Below are positions 1 through 16,401 of a DNA stretch of 64,000 bases, in pieces. This DNA is from Antedon mediterranea (Eukaryota > Echinodermata > Crinoidea > Comatulida > Antedonidae). The stretch's first letter is position 1. Each line of letters starts with the position of its first letter. The translations under genes were made by a program, and so were the position numbers. The stretch spans positions 16,278,101-16,342,100 of the forward strand of contig NC_092677.1 in NCBI RefSeq assembly GCF_964355755.1, written 5' to 3'. Below the pieces are notes generated by a model that ran no database searches, had not been told where the DNA came from, and saw only the letters and a program-made list of their open reading frames with translations.

Positions 1-453
1 CTTAACTGCTCAGCTACTAGACTCGATTCTAAGGTTTATACATTATGATAATATACTAAAATCATTGACTGTTCACATGAACCATTCATTTTTTTTAATG
101 AAATAGATTTCAGATTCATTGCTCAAAATTTGAGATCAAACTTGGTTTTCCACAAACAGCTCAGTAGTTGCGTCAGCAAAAGAGGGCCATAACAACACTG
201 TACTCATGTTCCATGATTATTTTCTGCAATCCACAAACTGGAATTTATTTTTAAGCTCTGTCTACACTATCAAACTAGTTTGAAAAAATGTGATTTGCTC
301 TAATATGGTAGTGATATGATGTCATGGTGTCCATGGGCACATCATATTTTTTTGTCGCATAAAGTTTGATAGTGTAGACAGATCTTAAGTATAAATGTGG
401 TTTTATTTGAGTGTAGAAAGCAGTGGTGACACTGTCAGATATTCAACAATTAC
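1..453. other. HYDIN intron, left edge
   Basis: This stretch follows the last visible HYDIN exon on the minus strand and is read as intron. No further HYDIN exon was found here. The only structured sequence is the family-1 inverted-repeat element at 253-387. Confidence 0.6.
253..387. mobile_element. Family-1 MITE (foldback), intact copy
   Basis: About 135 bp bounded by inverted copies of a terminus reading close to AGCTCTGTCTACACTATCAA. The core carries a second palindrome around GATGTGCCCATATATGG. Related copies are at 2315-2438, 11535-11657, 12590-12730, 13845-13984, 14025-14149, 32411-32533, 33101-33214 and 53349-53435. There is no coding capacity, so this is a non-autonomous element. Confidence 0.8.
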
Positions 454-589
454 CTGTGGAATTAGGTCATACTTGGCAGGCAGGTCAGAATCATTGAAAA
501 GCTTAACTTCCTGTTCATACTGGAAATCCAGAAAGCATCGGGTGTAGTCCAGTATGGGAGTGACGACGACAACAGGAGGTACTACACAT
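454..589 (-). CDS. HYDIN: HYDIN coding exon 11
   Basis: Encodes residues about 683-728, KCVVPP through LPAKYDLIPQ, the start of another HYDIN beta domain. The acceptor is CTTAG before 589 and the donor GTAATTG follows 454. It ends in phase 0. The next exon is not in the window. Confidence 0.9.
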
Positions 590-3500
590 CTAAGTTCAAA
601 GAAAAACATTGTAATTACAATAGTTGATGCTTACAAAACACAAAATCATTGGGCTGAAACAAAATGGCAGGTTCTATGGAAAGTCTGGTCTCCTTTCCAA
701 TGGTGGTCAGAGAGAATTTGGGGCTATTGGAAGATTGGGAAAGTTTCAGGTTTTCAGGGAGCCTTGTTTTGGGACATTTGCATAAAGCAGCTATGACATA
801 GTTACAACTTACATCCTGTTAATTCACTGCGACGACCTACAACACAATATGCCTATTCCGCAGGTCTTTAGTCATCACAAATCAGAAGCTTAATCATATT
901 GCTTGAAAGGATTAGTAAATGAATGCAATATAGTAGTTATAACAACAATTTCTGCATTCGAATAAAGAAAACTTGAATGAATCAAATACAGTAGTAAGCA
1001 CTAGGAAAAACAATGAAAACCGTTGACAGCAGACAACATACTCATGCCTATTCCAATCGAAACATGCGGACATACTTAGCTGTGATTGGTAGAGAGAGTA
1101 TTTCTGTTCCGACTCCATCAACGTCTACCACCATTACCATATCATACTTCTTCAAAGTGTTGGCTATTAGCTGAATCTATAAGAAACAAATACAAGTACT
1201 CATTTTTTAATACATTCTTAGGAAACAAAATTTTTATTACTCAATGTCTCCGGCAGATATCATGAATAATGCATGAGATGAATAATTGCAAAAGATAGCT
1301 GACATATTTCCTAAATATCACTTAATCTACCCCTCTAAATAATCTCTCTCAAACATTCAAAAAAGAAATAGAAGATGTTATTGCAGAAGAACCTCTCCTT
1401 TGGGACACCCGTATTAAGGGGACATTTTTCTGTGAAATGAATGAGGAGCAATACCCCACAATACAGCCAACCCTTATTTTAATTTTAAGAGGACACATAA
1501 GTTTGGGTCTGAGGTGTCCCCTTAATAGGTGTTCCACTGTACTACTTGAATCTATGTCACTTTAATACTAAATTCTTCAGTACCAACCTGTATTTTCAAT
1601 TCACTCTGTGGATCTATCATGCCATTATCTGGTGTGATTGTAAACTCTTTGGGAAATTTACTGTGTCCAGTCTTGCCCAGGGTTGTATCACCGTTAGATG
1701 CACATACTGTATCGTCAGTCCCATCTCCAGGAACACGCAACGCAAACTTCATCGGCACTAAAGCTGTGTTGACTAATGTTGCGCACTGAATATTTGTGAA
1801 TCCTGTAAAAGAATATAAATAATTTCATAAATCTGTTTTATTCACGACATCTTTTTCTAATAAACTGCTTAGAATATTTAATCAACAATAAAAAACCATA
1901 GCACACAATTATTCATTAACATTTATTTCTATTGTATAGATGATAAATGCAACAGTTGAATTACCATATGAAATAGTTCCAAACTTGAGACGTGGGACAT
2001 CAAAATGAAAGGTAGGCCCAATCACGCAACCTTTGAACTTAAGCTGAAGTTGCGTTGGTGAACCATCAACGTGAAACTCAAACACTTCATCGAAGTCACC
2101 CAGAAGTGAGGAACAGAATGATATCAGTATGGCTTGGTGACTGCCAGTTTGTATATCGCCATCATTAGGCTTAAACTTAAAGCATGGACCAAATGTTGTC
2201 TGTGATTTGAGTCGTTTAAATGATGCGTCAATGTCACCAATGTTTGAAATTACTACCTAGGAATGGAGAAAAAAAAATTCATGATCATATGTCCTTATGA
2301 GTATATTTTGACTGAAGCTCTGTCTACACTATCAAACTTTATGTGATAAAAAAATGTGATGTGCCCATATATCATATCACTATCATTTAGGCACATCAGA
2401 CTTTTTTGTCAAACTAGTAGTTTAGTATAGATATAACTTAATTAAGAATCCAATCCTACATCAACATTTCCTCTGGCATTGATGACATTTTAAACTCAGT
2501 ATCTAGTATTCACTGAGGTGACATGGACGTGATTTGACTGCTCTCCTCTCCTCATGATGTTCTTTTGTTGTACTGTATTTCAAAGATATTCTCTCTTAGA
2601 TTGTAGATCTCCATTGTAATAATATTTACATACAAATAATACTATCATAACTTTGATATTTAACAAAGAACTGTACTTACAAATATTAACATTATTATAA
2701 ATGGCAACTTAACTATAATTTTATTTTCATTTAATTTTTAACTACATTTCGATTGTAATTTTTGGTTGTAATTATCATTTTTGTAAATGTTAATTTCTTT
2801 TCCATCTTTGGGTATTTTTGAATAAATTTGCTACAATTTAAAAATAGCTTTTTATAAAGTGATACACAATATTGGTAGAATATTACCTCATATGCATGTG
2901 TTGATCCAATAAAAATATGGCCCATATCAAGCGAATCAAAAGAAAACATCAATTTTGGACCAACACCATCACCACGAATCCTCAACGGTAGTCTGGATTC
3001 ACGTCCAGTAATGTCACAGTACGCTGTACGGGAATATATAGTAGCTTCCTGGGGTTTGAAAATTACATTGACCTCGGCGGACGAATTCGGCCAAATTTCA
3101 CCCTCTGAAGGCTCAATGACAAACACATCATCAGAGAACAGCATACTGTCTGTTTCAATAAGCTATTAAAGACATTTATATTTTGTTATTTTAAAACAAA
3201 TTCAAATATTTTGCTTTATAAAAAACTAGTGCAGAACTACATTTAAGGGTCTTTCGTGCCGGAACTAGTGTGAAAGACCCTTTATACGCCTAATTAAAGC
3301 TACATTCACACTGTACCTTGCGTCTGTTGTTAAAGGTCTGAGTGAGAATGGCCATTTTGTCTCTCACAGTTGGATCTGAAATGCACTCAGCCAGAAACCT
3401 ATCATGATCCATGACTTCTTCTGACTCCAAGTCTTGGCAAAATCTTAGTTAAAAAAACAGTAGTAGTACAGTAATATGTATATAGTAAAATGATGTCCTA

Positions 3501-6500
3501 CAATAAAGCTTGAGGTTAATAGTATGTATATATCTGCTTGTTTGCAGTTTAAAGAACCCATTGAATCTTTTGGAACAGTGGGGGTTAACCCTGTTGCACT
3601 GTTACTGTGGACAGGCGAAAGAGCCTTTACAATAAAGTCTACAAGAAAGCGATCAACTACACACATTTTCAATAAATTATTTTAAGTATTGAGATAACTA
3701 CTTATCAATTTATAATTTTAAATAGTTTATCACTTTAAGTGCTAGTCTAAAAGTAGATGACCATATAAGGAAATATTTTTCATAATTCTCAAAACGAAAC
3801 AAGGAAGCAAGCATTGTATTCAAAACAATTGATTTTTTCAGAAATCAACTAAAACAACACATAAAAATTACGCAATTTGATAAATTTCAGGAAACTAATC
3901 GTCAGGAAGAGATTAAATTTGAACATTTGTATTTGTATTTCATTTTTCCTTTGAGGAAATTATCTTAACAAAAATTATTGAAAACTGCTCAACAACATGA
4001 TAAACTATTTTTTAAAGAAAATGAAGTAGTAATATGGTAGAGGAATAGGTTGTATTATATATAAAATATTAAAATATGCTTTGCAACATAATAAATTGTA
4101 CTACTATTGTACTACTTTGTGTGTGACAAAGATGTGATTTTGGGAATTACAAAGCGGTCCTACAGTGTGCCGACTATAGGAAACCTGTATACGAGTCATT
4201 TGAGGGCAAAACAAAGTATCTACACACATTTTAGTTGCATTATGTATGCAAACATTGAAAAATGGGGTCGACGAGGGTCAAATATTGTACTTCCGGTCAT
4301 TTTTCGTAAAATGTTTCATTAGAGCAAATATTAATATACATTCTAAATAAATCAGTGAAAAAATCAACTCTCTCTGACTAGTAGTTTTTGAAATATGGTA
4401 ACCCTATTGATTCACCCTAATTTGCATATTTAAGCTAATTTGCATATCATCGGGATGAGTGACAGAGGTGTGATGATCAAATTTTGATCTCCTCATCATA
4501 TGTGACCAAAAAAAATATCTCTGTTTGCAATTTGTTTTACTTTGGGCTGTTTTTTTTAGATAGATTGCCTAGCCTAAATCTGTTTCAAAGTTTGAGTTCA
4601 AGACTCAGTTGGGGCACATCTTTCCACTATTGTATATTTTCTCCTCTGGAACAAACTGGATGTATAATAGGTGGTATACTGATTTTGCAGATTGACAAAA
4701 TACTATGATTTTGTGAAAATTTATTGTTGATCATAAGGTTATTGTTTATACCATTTTGGGTGTTTTTGTAGGGCATAAATTCTTTTTAAAGGAGAAGTTA
4801 CTAATTATAGCAATACCTTTCCTTTTGATGTATTTCTTCTTCCAAACTAGCAAACGGTTTCCATTGATAATGCACAATTACGTTACTTCTGTTGCTTATG
4901 GTAACGGATCTCTGATTGGCCATTGAAATAAATGTATTTTCTATACGCAAGGAGCTCTTGTCTAATCGGACGTTGGCATCAGTGGCACATCCATAAAGAT
5001 TGACGTGTACGTTTTCATTAGTGTCGTAGCTGATGATCAGGCTGCTGCTGTGGTCACCGACTTTGATTGGTTTAAAAATCAGTTCAATTTGCATACTATC
5101 GCCAACAGGTAATATTCCATTTTCTGGATTGACTGAAAATGGCCTAGAAAAATAAAAAACAAATTAAACTGTTTATCTATGCTTATCTTATTATTTAGTG
5201 ACTGTTTGACCAACTGTTTTGTGCATACCGCAAACACCCTCCCCGAATAAATGCAAAGGGTCTTTATAGTTTGTTTTCGGCATATAAATGCCTTGCCATG
5301 TTCATATACGCACAATACTGTATTAAATACAACATACCGGTATTTCTTTTTGTAATACTAGCAGTAGAATATATTAACTGAGACAAAGCATTTCTATACA
5401 ATTTGTACTTGACAAATAAACAACCTGGGCCATTTATTCAAATAAATATGTTGATATAAAGTTTGCGGTACACCACGTATATTACTTCTGAAAAGAACTG
5501 TTGAGTTTCTTGACGTTCCAATCAATATGCTTTGATCGTCCTCACAAGTGAGTATACAAATAAATATGGTACTATAAATCCAATGAAAACAGTGATGGAT
5601 AAACAGTGGCCAAGCCTCAATGGATACAAATTAATCTAAAACAGAAAACACTATTACTATTCAAAATTACTAATCAACATACCCATCTGTATTTATGGAA
5701 AACTTTGCCTCTCTGTTACCCACGTTACGAACCAGAAGCATCTTTGTAGATCGGTATTTTACGGGAGAAGTCTGAAACGTGACATTGTCGGGGAAATCTA
5801 ACAGTGCACGTGCACCGATAGCTTTGACAGGTACAATGAACTTCTCACGCTCAGTAACACATACCAACTCGTGGATGTAGTCCTAAAAAATTAAGAAAAT
5901 ATCACTTTTAAAAGTTTACACTAGTACTTAGTGACTTAAAGAAGTTTAAAATAAACCTTCTGAAAAACACAAATAGAAAAATAAAAATACATTTTTCTAT
6001 TATGATTTCAATAAAATTATGATTTGAACATTAAATTTACACTAAAGCGTGGTTGCTACTAGCGACGCTATGTAACCAACGCAAAATAAGAAAATACCCA
6101 TCCAATAATTATGTTTGCTCCATATTCGTGAAATAAATTTTTAACGCATACTTGATTGACTAAGCGCTGTACTATGTTTCTCTTGCGTTTGTCTTACTTT
6201 GTTGTGTGAAATCAAACTGACTTGATTTCCTGTTCGACTGTTTACTGTTCCCACTTGTGATTACACAATACGGCAATTTGCGTTGATACATTATTGCAGT
6301 GGAAACCACGCCTAAATACATCTACAATACAAATATGTCATGGATAGGTAATTGTAAAGCAAACAAACCTTTTTCTCTTCGGGGATAAACTGAACTTTAA
6401 AGATTGTCGGTATTCCAGGGGCAACTTTATGGCCTACATCATGGGGGCTGATTATCTTAAAATAGGGGGAATCTGCTTGAACTACTTTCACCAACCGTGG

Positions 6501-7891
6501 TACCTACATAAATAGAAAATAAAGCAACAAAATTCAACCAATAGTACTCTGATAAATGTTTATATAGATCCATGTTATCAGGATAATAACAAATGCTGAA
6601 AAAGGAAGAATCATAAATGTTGAAGGTAAACAATTGGTTGTAACTGTTTGCAGAGCCTAAAAAAACACTTCCGATCTGTAAAAAACTATTCAACGTTGCC
6701 AGTTTATTTGCGATTGAATAGTCATTGTCTCAAATATGAAAAATAATACAAATTGAAATTGGTACCCACTTTGTCATTGTTTCGTAAAACTAACGGTACT
6801 TCATAGACTTCAAATGGTTTGTAATTTAAAAACGTAATTTCTGACGGAAATGGTTGAAACATTGGTTCATCAATATCGACCTCTGACATCATCTGATACG
6901 TAGTGTCACCCATGTCTAGAAGTTCAATGATTTGTGGTATGCGCATAACATGCGTGTTTGCAAGTTTCTCTTCTGTTGATTGCTCCATTTCCTTCATAAA
7001 ACTAGACGGCGTCAGCTAAGATATTTAAAAAGGGAGAAAATATTATTCACAGAAACAGGACAAATTTTCCGTTTAAAGATGTATTGTGCCTCAAAAAACA
7101 TGAAAAATGAAGATAAATAAAATCAGAATTTGAATAGGCCATTTTGTAGTTTTAACAAAGTTGATCACTTCTGTAGGAAAAAAAAAATGACAAAATAAAC
7201 TGTTCAACCAAATAATCATTGGCTGGCAGCCAATTTGACTATTTTTTGCTTTAAATTACATTTTATTAGGTAAATAATTTTGTTTTCGATCCAGTTTTTG
7301 GTCAAAGTAAATAACTATTATGTAAAATTAAAATGGCATATTAAACAAAAAAAAATTAAAAAAAAATATTTTTTCAGGAGGACAATACATCTTTAAATGG
7401 CAGCCTAGAAATAACAGTTAAAATCGATCGATTTGATGTTCGTGGAAAACACCATTTAATCAGTTATCACAGTGTAAATGCAAAACAATGGTTAATTTAT
7501 CTAGTGCTGATGACCTTGAGCCAACTACTGATGTATATTGAACGTTTAATAGCCTGGGCACATTGTATTTTGGGTAACGACAAACACTCAGTGATTTAAA
7601 TGGTTATTTTGCATCACAAATTTGTCATAAATCAAATTTGAAATATAGACATGTTATTGTTGCTGTTTATTCAGCGCTACAGTACAGATTATTTAAATAA
7701 GATAAAAAAATTATGATGAATAAATCAAATTTCAAACATAATTATTTATTTTAATATATTACCTTTTCTGGTTCTTGTATCCCACGAATTAGCTTTGGGT
7801 TTCTAGGGGCCATAACTTTGCTGTCGTACAATGGTGTGTCACCACAATCAGTAGCCCTTTTGGCCGTCTGCTTTTCCAAGCCTGTAGGCAT
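454..7891 (-). CDS. HYDIN: HYDIN (hydrocephalus-inducing protein homolog), N-terminal 728 residues, 3' truncated by window edge
   Basis: HYDIN is a giant axonemal protein of the central-pair C2b projection in motile cilia and flagella, built from repeated ASH/MSP-type beta domains. Eleven coding exons on the minus strand join in one frame: 7763-7891, 6770-7015, 6369-6503, 5683-5882, 4817-5143, 3317-3443, 2887-3162, 1965-2256, 1588-1802, 1076-1176 and 454-589 (2184 nt in all). Every junction has AG/GT splice sites and matching phase. The order of motifs matches animal HYDIN: IIELLDM, FQPFPSEITF, VPRLVKVVQ, VCVTEREKF, MANQRSVTISNRSN, WPNSSAEVNV, GRESRLPLRI, GCVIGPTFHF and ARCVVP-like KCVVPP. 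The start at 7891 is the first ATG of exon 1 and is followed by the conserved MAPRNPKL segment. The family usually exceeds 4500 residues, so most of the gene lies to the left of the window. Recognition is by family similarity from memory and is strong. Confidence 0.95.
1076..1176 (-). CDS. HYDIN: HYDIN coding exon 10
   Basis: Encodes residues about 650-683, including VVDVDGVGTEIL, a motif well conserved in HYDIN. The acceptor is TTCTTATAG and the donor GTATGT, ending in phase 2 to join exon 11. Confidence 0.9.
1385..1545. mobile_element. Small inverted-repeat element in HYDIN intron
   Basis: The two ends carry TATTAAGGGGACA in opposite orientations next to a GGACACC/GGTGTTCC motif, giving a foldback element of about 160 bp. 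A fragment resembling one end is at 39725-39775. No coding capacity is seen. Confidence 0.5.
1588..1802 (-). CDS. HYDIN: HYDIN coding exon 9
   Basis: Encodes residues about 578-649, including PMKFALRVPGDG and PKEFTITPDNG, both typical of HYDIN. The acceptor is TTCTTTTACAG and the donor GTTGGTA. The phase-1 start matches exon 8 and it ends in phase 0. Confidence 0.93.
1965..2256 (-). CDS. HYDIN: HYDIN coding exon 8
   Basis: Encodes residues about 481-578, including ISNIGDIDASF, FGPCFKFKP and GCVIGPTFHFDVP. The acceptor is CTAG after a pyrimidine tract and the donor GTAATT, ending in phase 1. Confidence 0.93.
2315..2438. mobile_element. Family-1 MITE, one end degraded
   Basis: The left terminus and the GTGATGTGCCCATATAT core match the other copies. 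The right terminus is diverged after CAAACTAGTAGTTTAG. It lies about 60 bp from the acceptor of HYDIN exon 8. Confidence 0.75.
2887..3162 (-). CDS. HYDIN: HYDIN coding exon 7
   Basis: Encodes residues 389-480, including FVIEPSEGEIWPNSSAEVNV and GRESRLPLRIRGDGVGPK, among the most conserved HYDIN segments. The acceptor is TTTAATAG and the donor GTAATA. Both ends are in phase 0. Confidence 0.95.
3317..3443 (-). CDS. HYDIN: HYDIN coding exon 6
   Basis: Encodes residues about 346-388. The exon is too short to show as a long open frame but joins exons 5 and 7 in phase. It carries LAECISDPTVRD and LTQTFNNRRK, matching the helical linker between two beta domains in HYDIN. The acceptor is AACTAAG and the donor GTACAG. 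Confidence 0.9.
3444..4816. other. HYDIN intron 5
   Basis: An intron of about 1.4 kb. It contains poly-A/T-rich sequence and two TAATTTGCATAT motifs near 4420-4447. No coding signal or mobile element was recognised. Confidence 0.6.
4817..5143 (-). CDS. HYDIN: HYDIN coding exon 5
   Basis: Encodes residues about 237-346, including ELIFKPIKVGDHSS, NVRLDKSSLRIENTFIS and MANQRSVTISNRSN, a complete ASH/MSP-type beta domain. The acceptor is TTTCTAG and the donor GTATTG. It starts and ends in phase 2. Confidence 0.95.
5144..5682. other. HYDIN intron 4
   Basis: AT-rich intron of 539 bp. No repeat family or coding signal was recognised. Confidence 0.6.
5683..5882 (-). CDS. HYDIN: HYDIN coding exon 4
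   Basis: Encodes residues 171-237, with ELVCVTEREKFIVPVKAIGA, LDFPDNVTF and LLVRNVGNREAKF. The acceptor is TTTTTTAG and the donor GTATGT, ending in phase 2. Confidence 0.95.
6043..6314. mobile_element. Inverted-repeat element, family 5
   Basis: Both ends carry GCGTGGTT-type sequence in opposite orientation, followed by a TAACGCAACGC-like inner motif. The copy at 27301-27470 has the same ends and the interior TTGTGATT. It fills about half of HYDIN intron 3. Confidence 0.55.
6369..6503 (-). CDS. HYDIN: HYDIN coding exon 3
   Basis: Encodes residues 126-170, VPRLVKVVQADSPYFKIISP through FIPEEKK, a signature of the HYDIN N-terminus. The acceptor is TTTATGTAG and the donor GTTTGTT. Both ends are in phase 0. 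Confidence 0.95.
6770..7015 (-). CDS. HYDIN: HYDIN coding exon 2
   Basis: Encodes residues 44-125, with LTPSSFMKEMEQSTEEKLAN, IIELLDM, FQPFPSEITF and VPLVLRNNDK. The donor GTGGGT at the AAA codon gives an in-frame join to VPRLVKV. A donor 4 bp further along would break the frame. Confidence 0.95.
7072..7396. mobile_element. Family-2 MITE in HYDIN intron 1
   Basis: About 325 bp with terminal inverted repeats close to TTAAAGATGTATTGTCCCT. The inner parts match 21571-22125 and, in reverse, 23850-23987. No open reading frame. Confidence 0.7.
7763..7891 (-). CDS. HYDIN: HYDIN coding exon 1 with start codon
   Basis: Encodes residues 1-43 from ATG at 7891 and includes the conserved segment SKVMAPRNPKL. 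The exon probably extends to 7918 as 5' UTR (acceptor AAAAAAG). The donor is GTAATA in phase 0. No in-frame ATG lies upstream in the exon. Confidence 0.85.
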
Positions 7892-8466
7892 CGTGATTTA
7901 TTTATTATGTTGATGACCCTTTTTTAAACAAAATAAAATGCTACTTATTAATAAATAATAAGTACTTACTTAAATTAAAGTATCCTATTTATAGCATAGG
8001 TTTTAGCCTATAAGCCATACCCTAGTCTAGAATGTGTGTTGCGCCACCAAAAAAGAAGAGAAGAAAAAAACTTGTTCTGATTTTTTTTTAAATAAAACCA
8101 ATAATCGATGAGTAATATTGAAATAATTTTTTAACAAGATTGAAACAAAATGTGTAGGCTTAGGAATCAAGATATGCTAAACTTCCATTATTACGTTTTA
8201 AAATAATTGTTCAATAAATAATAATTTCTAGACCTAGGCCCTAGGCTAGTTCCTAGTTCCGCCCGGCCCGGACTCACTCTCTCCAACCAATCTCCCCATT
8301 TCCATCATCACAATCAATACGATGGTGGTGTGTGTATCATAATCCAACTATCATTCATTTCTCAATTCTGGTCTGTTTCGCCTACCTACTTTAGGCTACC
8401 AATCTAGCCTAGTTTAGGCCTAGGCCTAGCTAATGATACAGCAAATGGAAAACCTGTGACACTTAC

Positions 8467-8560
8467 CTTTAAAACCAAATCAGAACAATGTTTTGTTTCT
8501 AGGTAGTATAGGGAAGCGCCATCTTGTTTTCAATTTGCTGTTTCCATGTAGATAACCTTT
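8467..8560 (-). other. Probable noncoding first exon of HYDIN
   Basis: A strong donor, AAAG|GTAAGTGTC, sits on the minus strand at 8467/8466, upstream of coding exon 1, which itself begins with an acceptor in its 5' UTR. The transcription start is not determined and the right boundary is approximate. Confidence 0.45.
8515..8526 (-). promoter_or_regulatory. YY1-like motif
   Basis: On the minus strand the sequence CAAGATGGCGCT matches the YY1 consensus AANATGGCG. It lies inside the probable HYDIN first exon, where such motifs typically sit just downstream of start sites. This is motif evidence only. Confidence 0.4.
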
Positions 8561-9016
8561 GTATGCTCCACTGATCAATCAATTAACGTGTTCCGGGTCA
8601 AATTGTTTCTCCATGATCAACCAATCATAAACCAAAAAAGTTTCATCATGACGTAACCAATGCGTATTAATTATTTTGACTGTTACTACTGTTACCCGTC
8701 CTACCTTATTATAAAAGATTCATTATCAAAATTTAAATAGTAGTACTGTATAATACTTATTCGGTTTCTGTAATTTTTTTTTTGTAATTTCTAATTTGTG
8801 TCTCATATTTCAGTTTTTAAAAGGTACAACCAAAGAACTTGTACAACCCATTTTAATAGATTTAAAAAAACTATATTTCAAGGTTCACAAACGCGTAGTA
8901 CCATGACGATTTTTTAGTAAATCGGCTAAATTATTACGTCATTTCTTCCCACTCTAACTATACGGCCAAAAGCTTTGAAGAATCGATTTCGTTGTATGAA
9001 ATTGAAATTATTAACC
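8561..9016. promoter_or_regulatory. Shared head-to-head promoter region, HYDIN / PRELID3B
   Basis: About 450 bp separate the probable HYDIN first exon (leftward) from the PRELID3B start codon (rightward). No TATA box at a convincing position was seen. A bidirectional promoter is inferred from geometry. Confidence 0.45.
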
Positions 9017-14476
<5,460 letters not shown>

Positions 14477-14570
14477 TACATCCGATTTCCAAGTGCAATT
14501 TTAAGATTTATTTTCATATTTGACGCCAAATATTTAAATTTAATTAGCAAGTATTACGTGAGAGATGCTT

Positions 14571-14576
14571 AATAAA
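14571..14576 (+). terminator. Polyadenylation signal of PRELID3B
   Basis: AATAAA, 95 bp after the stop codon and the first canonical signal downstream. Confidence 0.6.
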
Positions 14577-15892
14577 CCAATAACGTTTTTAACTTTTACC
14601 TTAATACTTGTATGTCATTCCTGAAATAGGTATTGGTTATTTAGTTATCAAGAAAGACTAAATTTCTTACCATATTTATTCGAATAAACACATCCCATAG
14701 AACATTGTTTGAAATAAATTCTCCCACAAACAATATATTATAAATTTGTAGTAAAATCCATTAGCTTAAAAACGGTAACGCCGTTTATTCGAATAAATAT
14801 GGTATTCATTAATGCAATTCAAAGAAAAGTCTATCATGGGACAGCCCAATGGTGTACCATGATGACCTGTCCATTGTGGTGGCCCGATGTGCGACAACCT
14901 ATTCAATGGGCTGGCCCAGAAATCTGGTTTTTAGAATGCATTTTAGAGAATAGGACAAAAGTTTGGACATTGTAAAACATTTGTGAATTTCCAGAATTTG
15001 GGAGAGTTTACTAAATTTTTTAATGGAAGAAATCACTAACACTCTCTAATAGCTTTGCTAAAGTGGCTATTACAGTATTTTATTTATTTAATTTCGAGAA
15101 TCGTGTAAATGTGATAAAACTATTTCACATGAATTAACTGAAATGTGTCATAGATACATATCCTATTAAGTATGTTGTAAGTTTAAACATTTACTTTATT
15201 ATTAAAAAAAAAAAATTAGGCCTAAGCAGATTTTTATTATGTTTCACCCTATGCATTACTAACCTAGCAATAAAAAGGTATAAAAGAATTGTTGAAAATG
15301 GGCTCATAAAATATTTTGAGTAGTATACCATCTAGATAATACAGTTTATTTTATCATATTGGTCATGGACCTACTCTACAAAAATATTACCAAAAAAAAA
15401 TTCTCTAGAGGCTGATTATCACTATCTGACATTACAATTGTGTTTTTGAATGATTTATTGACACTCTCTTTACAAAATAAAAGTAAAATACATATACTTC
15501 AAACATTTGATAATAATGTACAGCACATAACTCTGAGATGATATACAATATTAATAACACTGCCTCCAAGGTTGTCAAACATTATCTATATTTTATGATA
15601 TAAACGTACAGTGTAGATTAGATAATGTTTTTCTGATACATTTTACCTCGTGAAACTTTTTCAAAGCAGCTTGTTTACTTTAAATGCAATATTATATTCA
15701 TTATGTAAGCTTAAGTAAATTAATTGAAACCTGCTCTATAATTAAAGTAACTGTGACTTGTACGAATTGAAATTGTTCTGATTATAAAATGTTTTTCCTT
15801 TGTGGTCTAGTGGGTTGTTTGGTTAACATGATTTCATGATTGGTTAGATGCTTTCCAGGTTCTAGACCGAAATTTCTAACAAGAATATTTTG
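14577..15892. other. Intergenic, no gene seen
   Basis: AT-rich sequence downstream of PRELID3B. No splice-flanked coding exon or recognised repeat was found. Confidence 0.5.
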
Positions 15893-16010
15893 GCACATAT
15901 GGCGTTTCATACGTATATTACTTGAGCTCAGTATCGAAACGCCGACTGGCGGACTATTACATAACAAGAAAATAACTAGACACTTGGGGCAAGTCTAGGT
16001 AATTTTCTAT
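15893..16010 (+). repeat. Dispersed repeat R8, copy 1
   Basis: It begins GCACATATGGCGTTTCATAC, then ATTACTTGAGCTCAGTAT, GCCGACTGG and GGGCAAGT. Two other copies are at 17700-17822 (same orientation) and 51965-52079 (reverse). Confidence 0.6.
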
Positions 16011-16146
16011 CGGTATATTCTTGCTGAATTCAATCATAATGGATTAAAAAATATATCCAATTAAATTTGTTAAAATCCAACGATTTGGTTCCGTGCACTG
16101 ATTTCCAGCCTGATATGTAATCACTAAAATAAATAAATCTACAAAC

Positions 16147-16176
16147 ATATATATATATATATAAAAATATATATAT

Positions 16177-16271
<95 letters not shown>

Positions 16272-16309
16272 CATTATATTATATATTATTATATTATATT
16301 ATATTACAT

Positions 16310-16399
<90 letters not shown>
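16147..16399. repeat. (TA)n microsatellite
   Basis: Two long TA-dinucleotide blocks flank a short ATTATATT-rich interruption at about 16269-16313. Length is likely to vary and assembly may be unreliable here. Confidence 0.95.

Positions 16400-16401
<2 letters not shown>

Noticed and set aside
8540-8556. RFX X-box for HYDIN (GTTTCC...GATAAC)
   Set aside because: Half-sites are present but separated by five bases; the consensus allows one to three.
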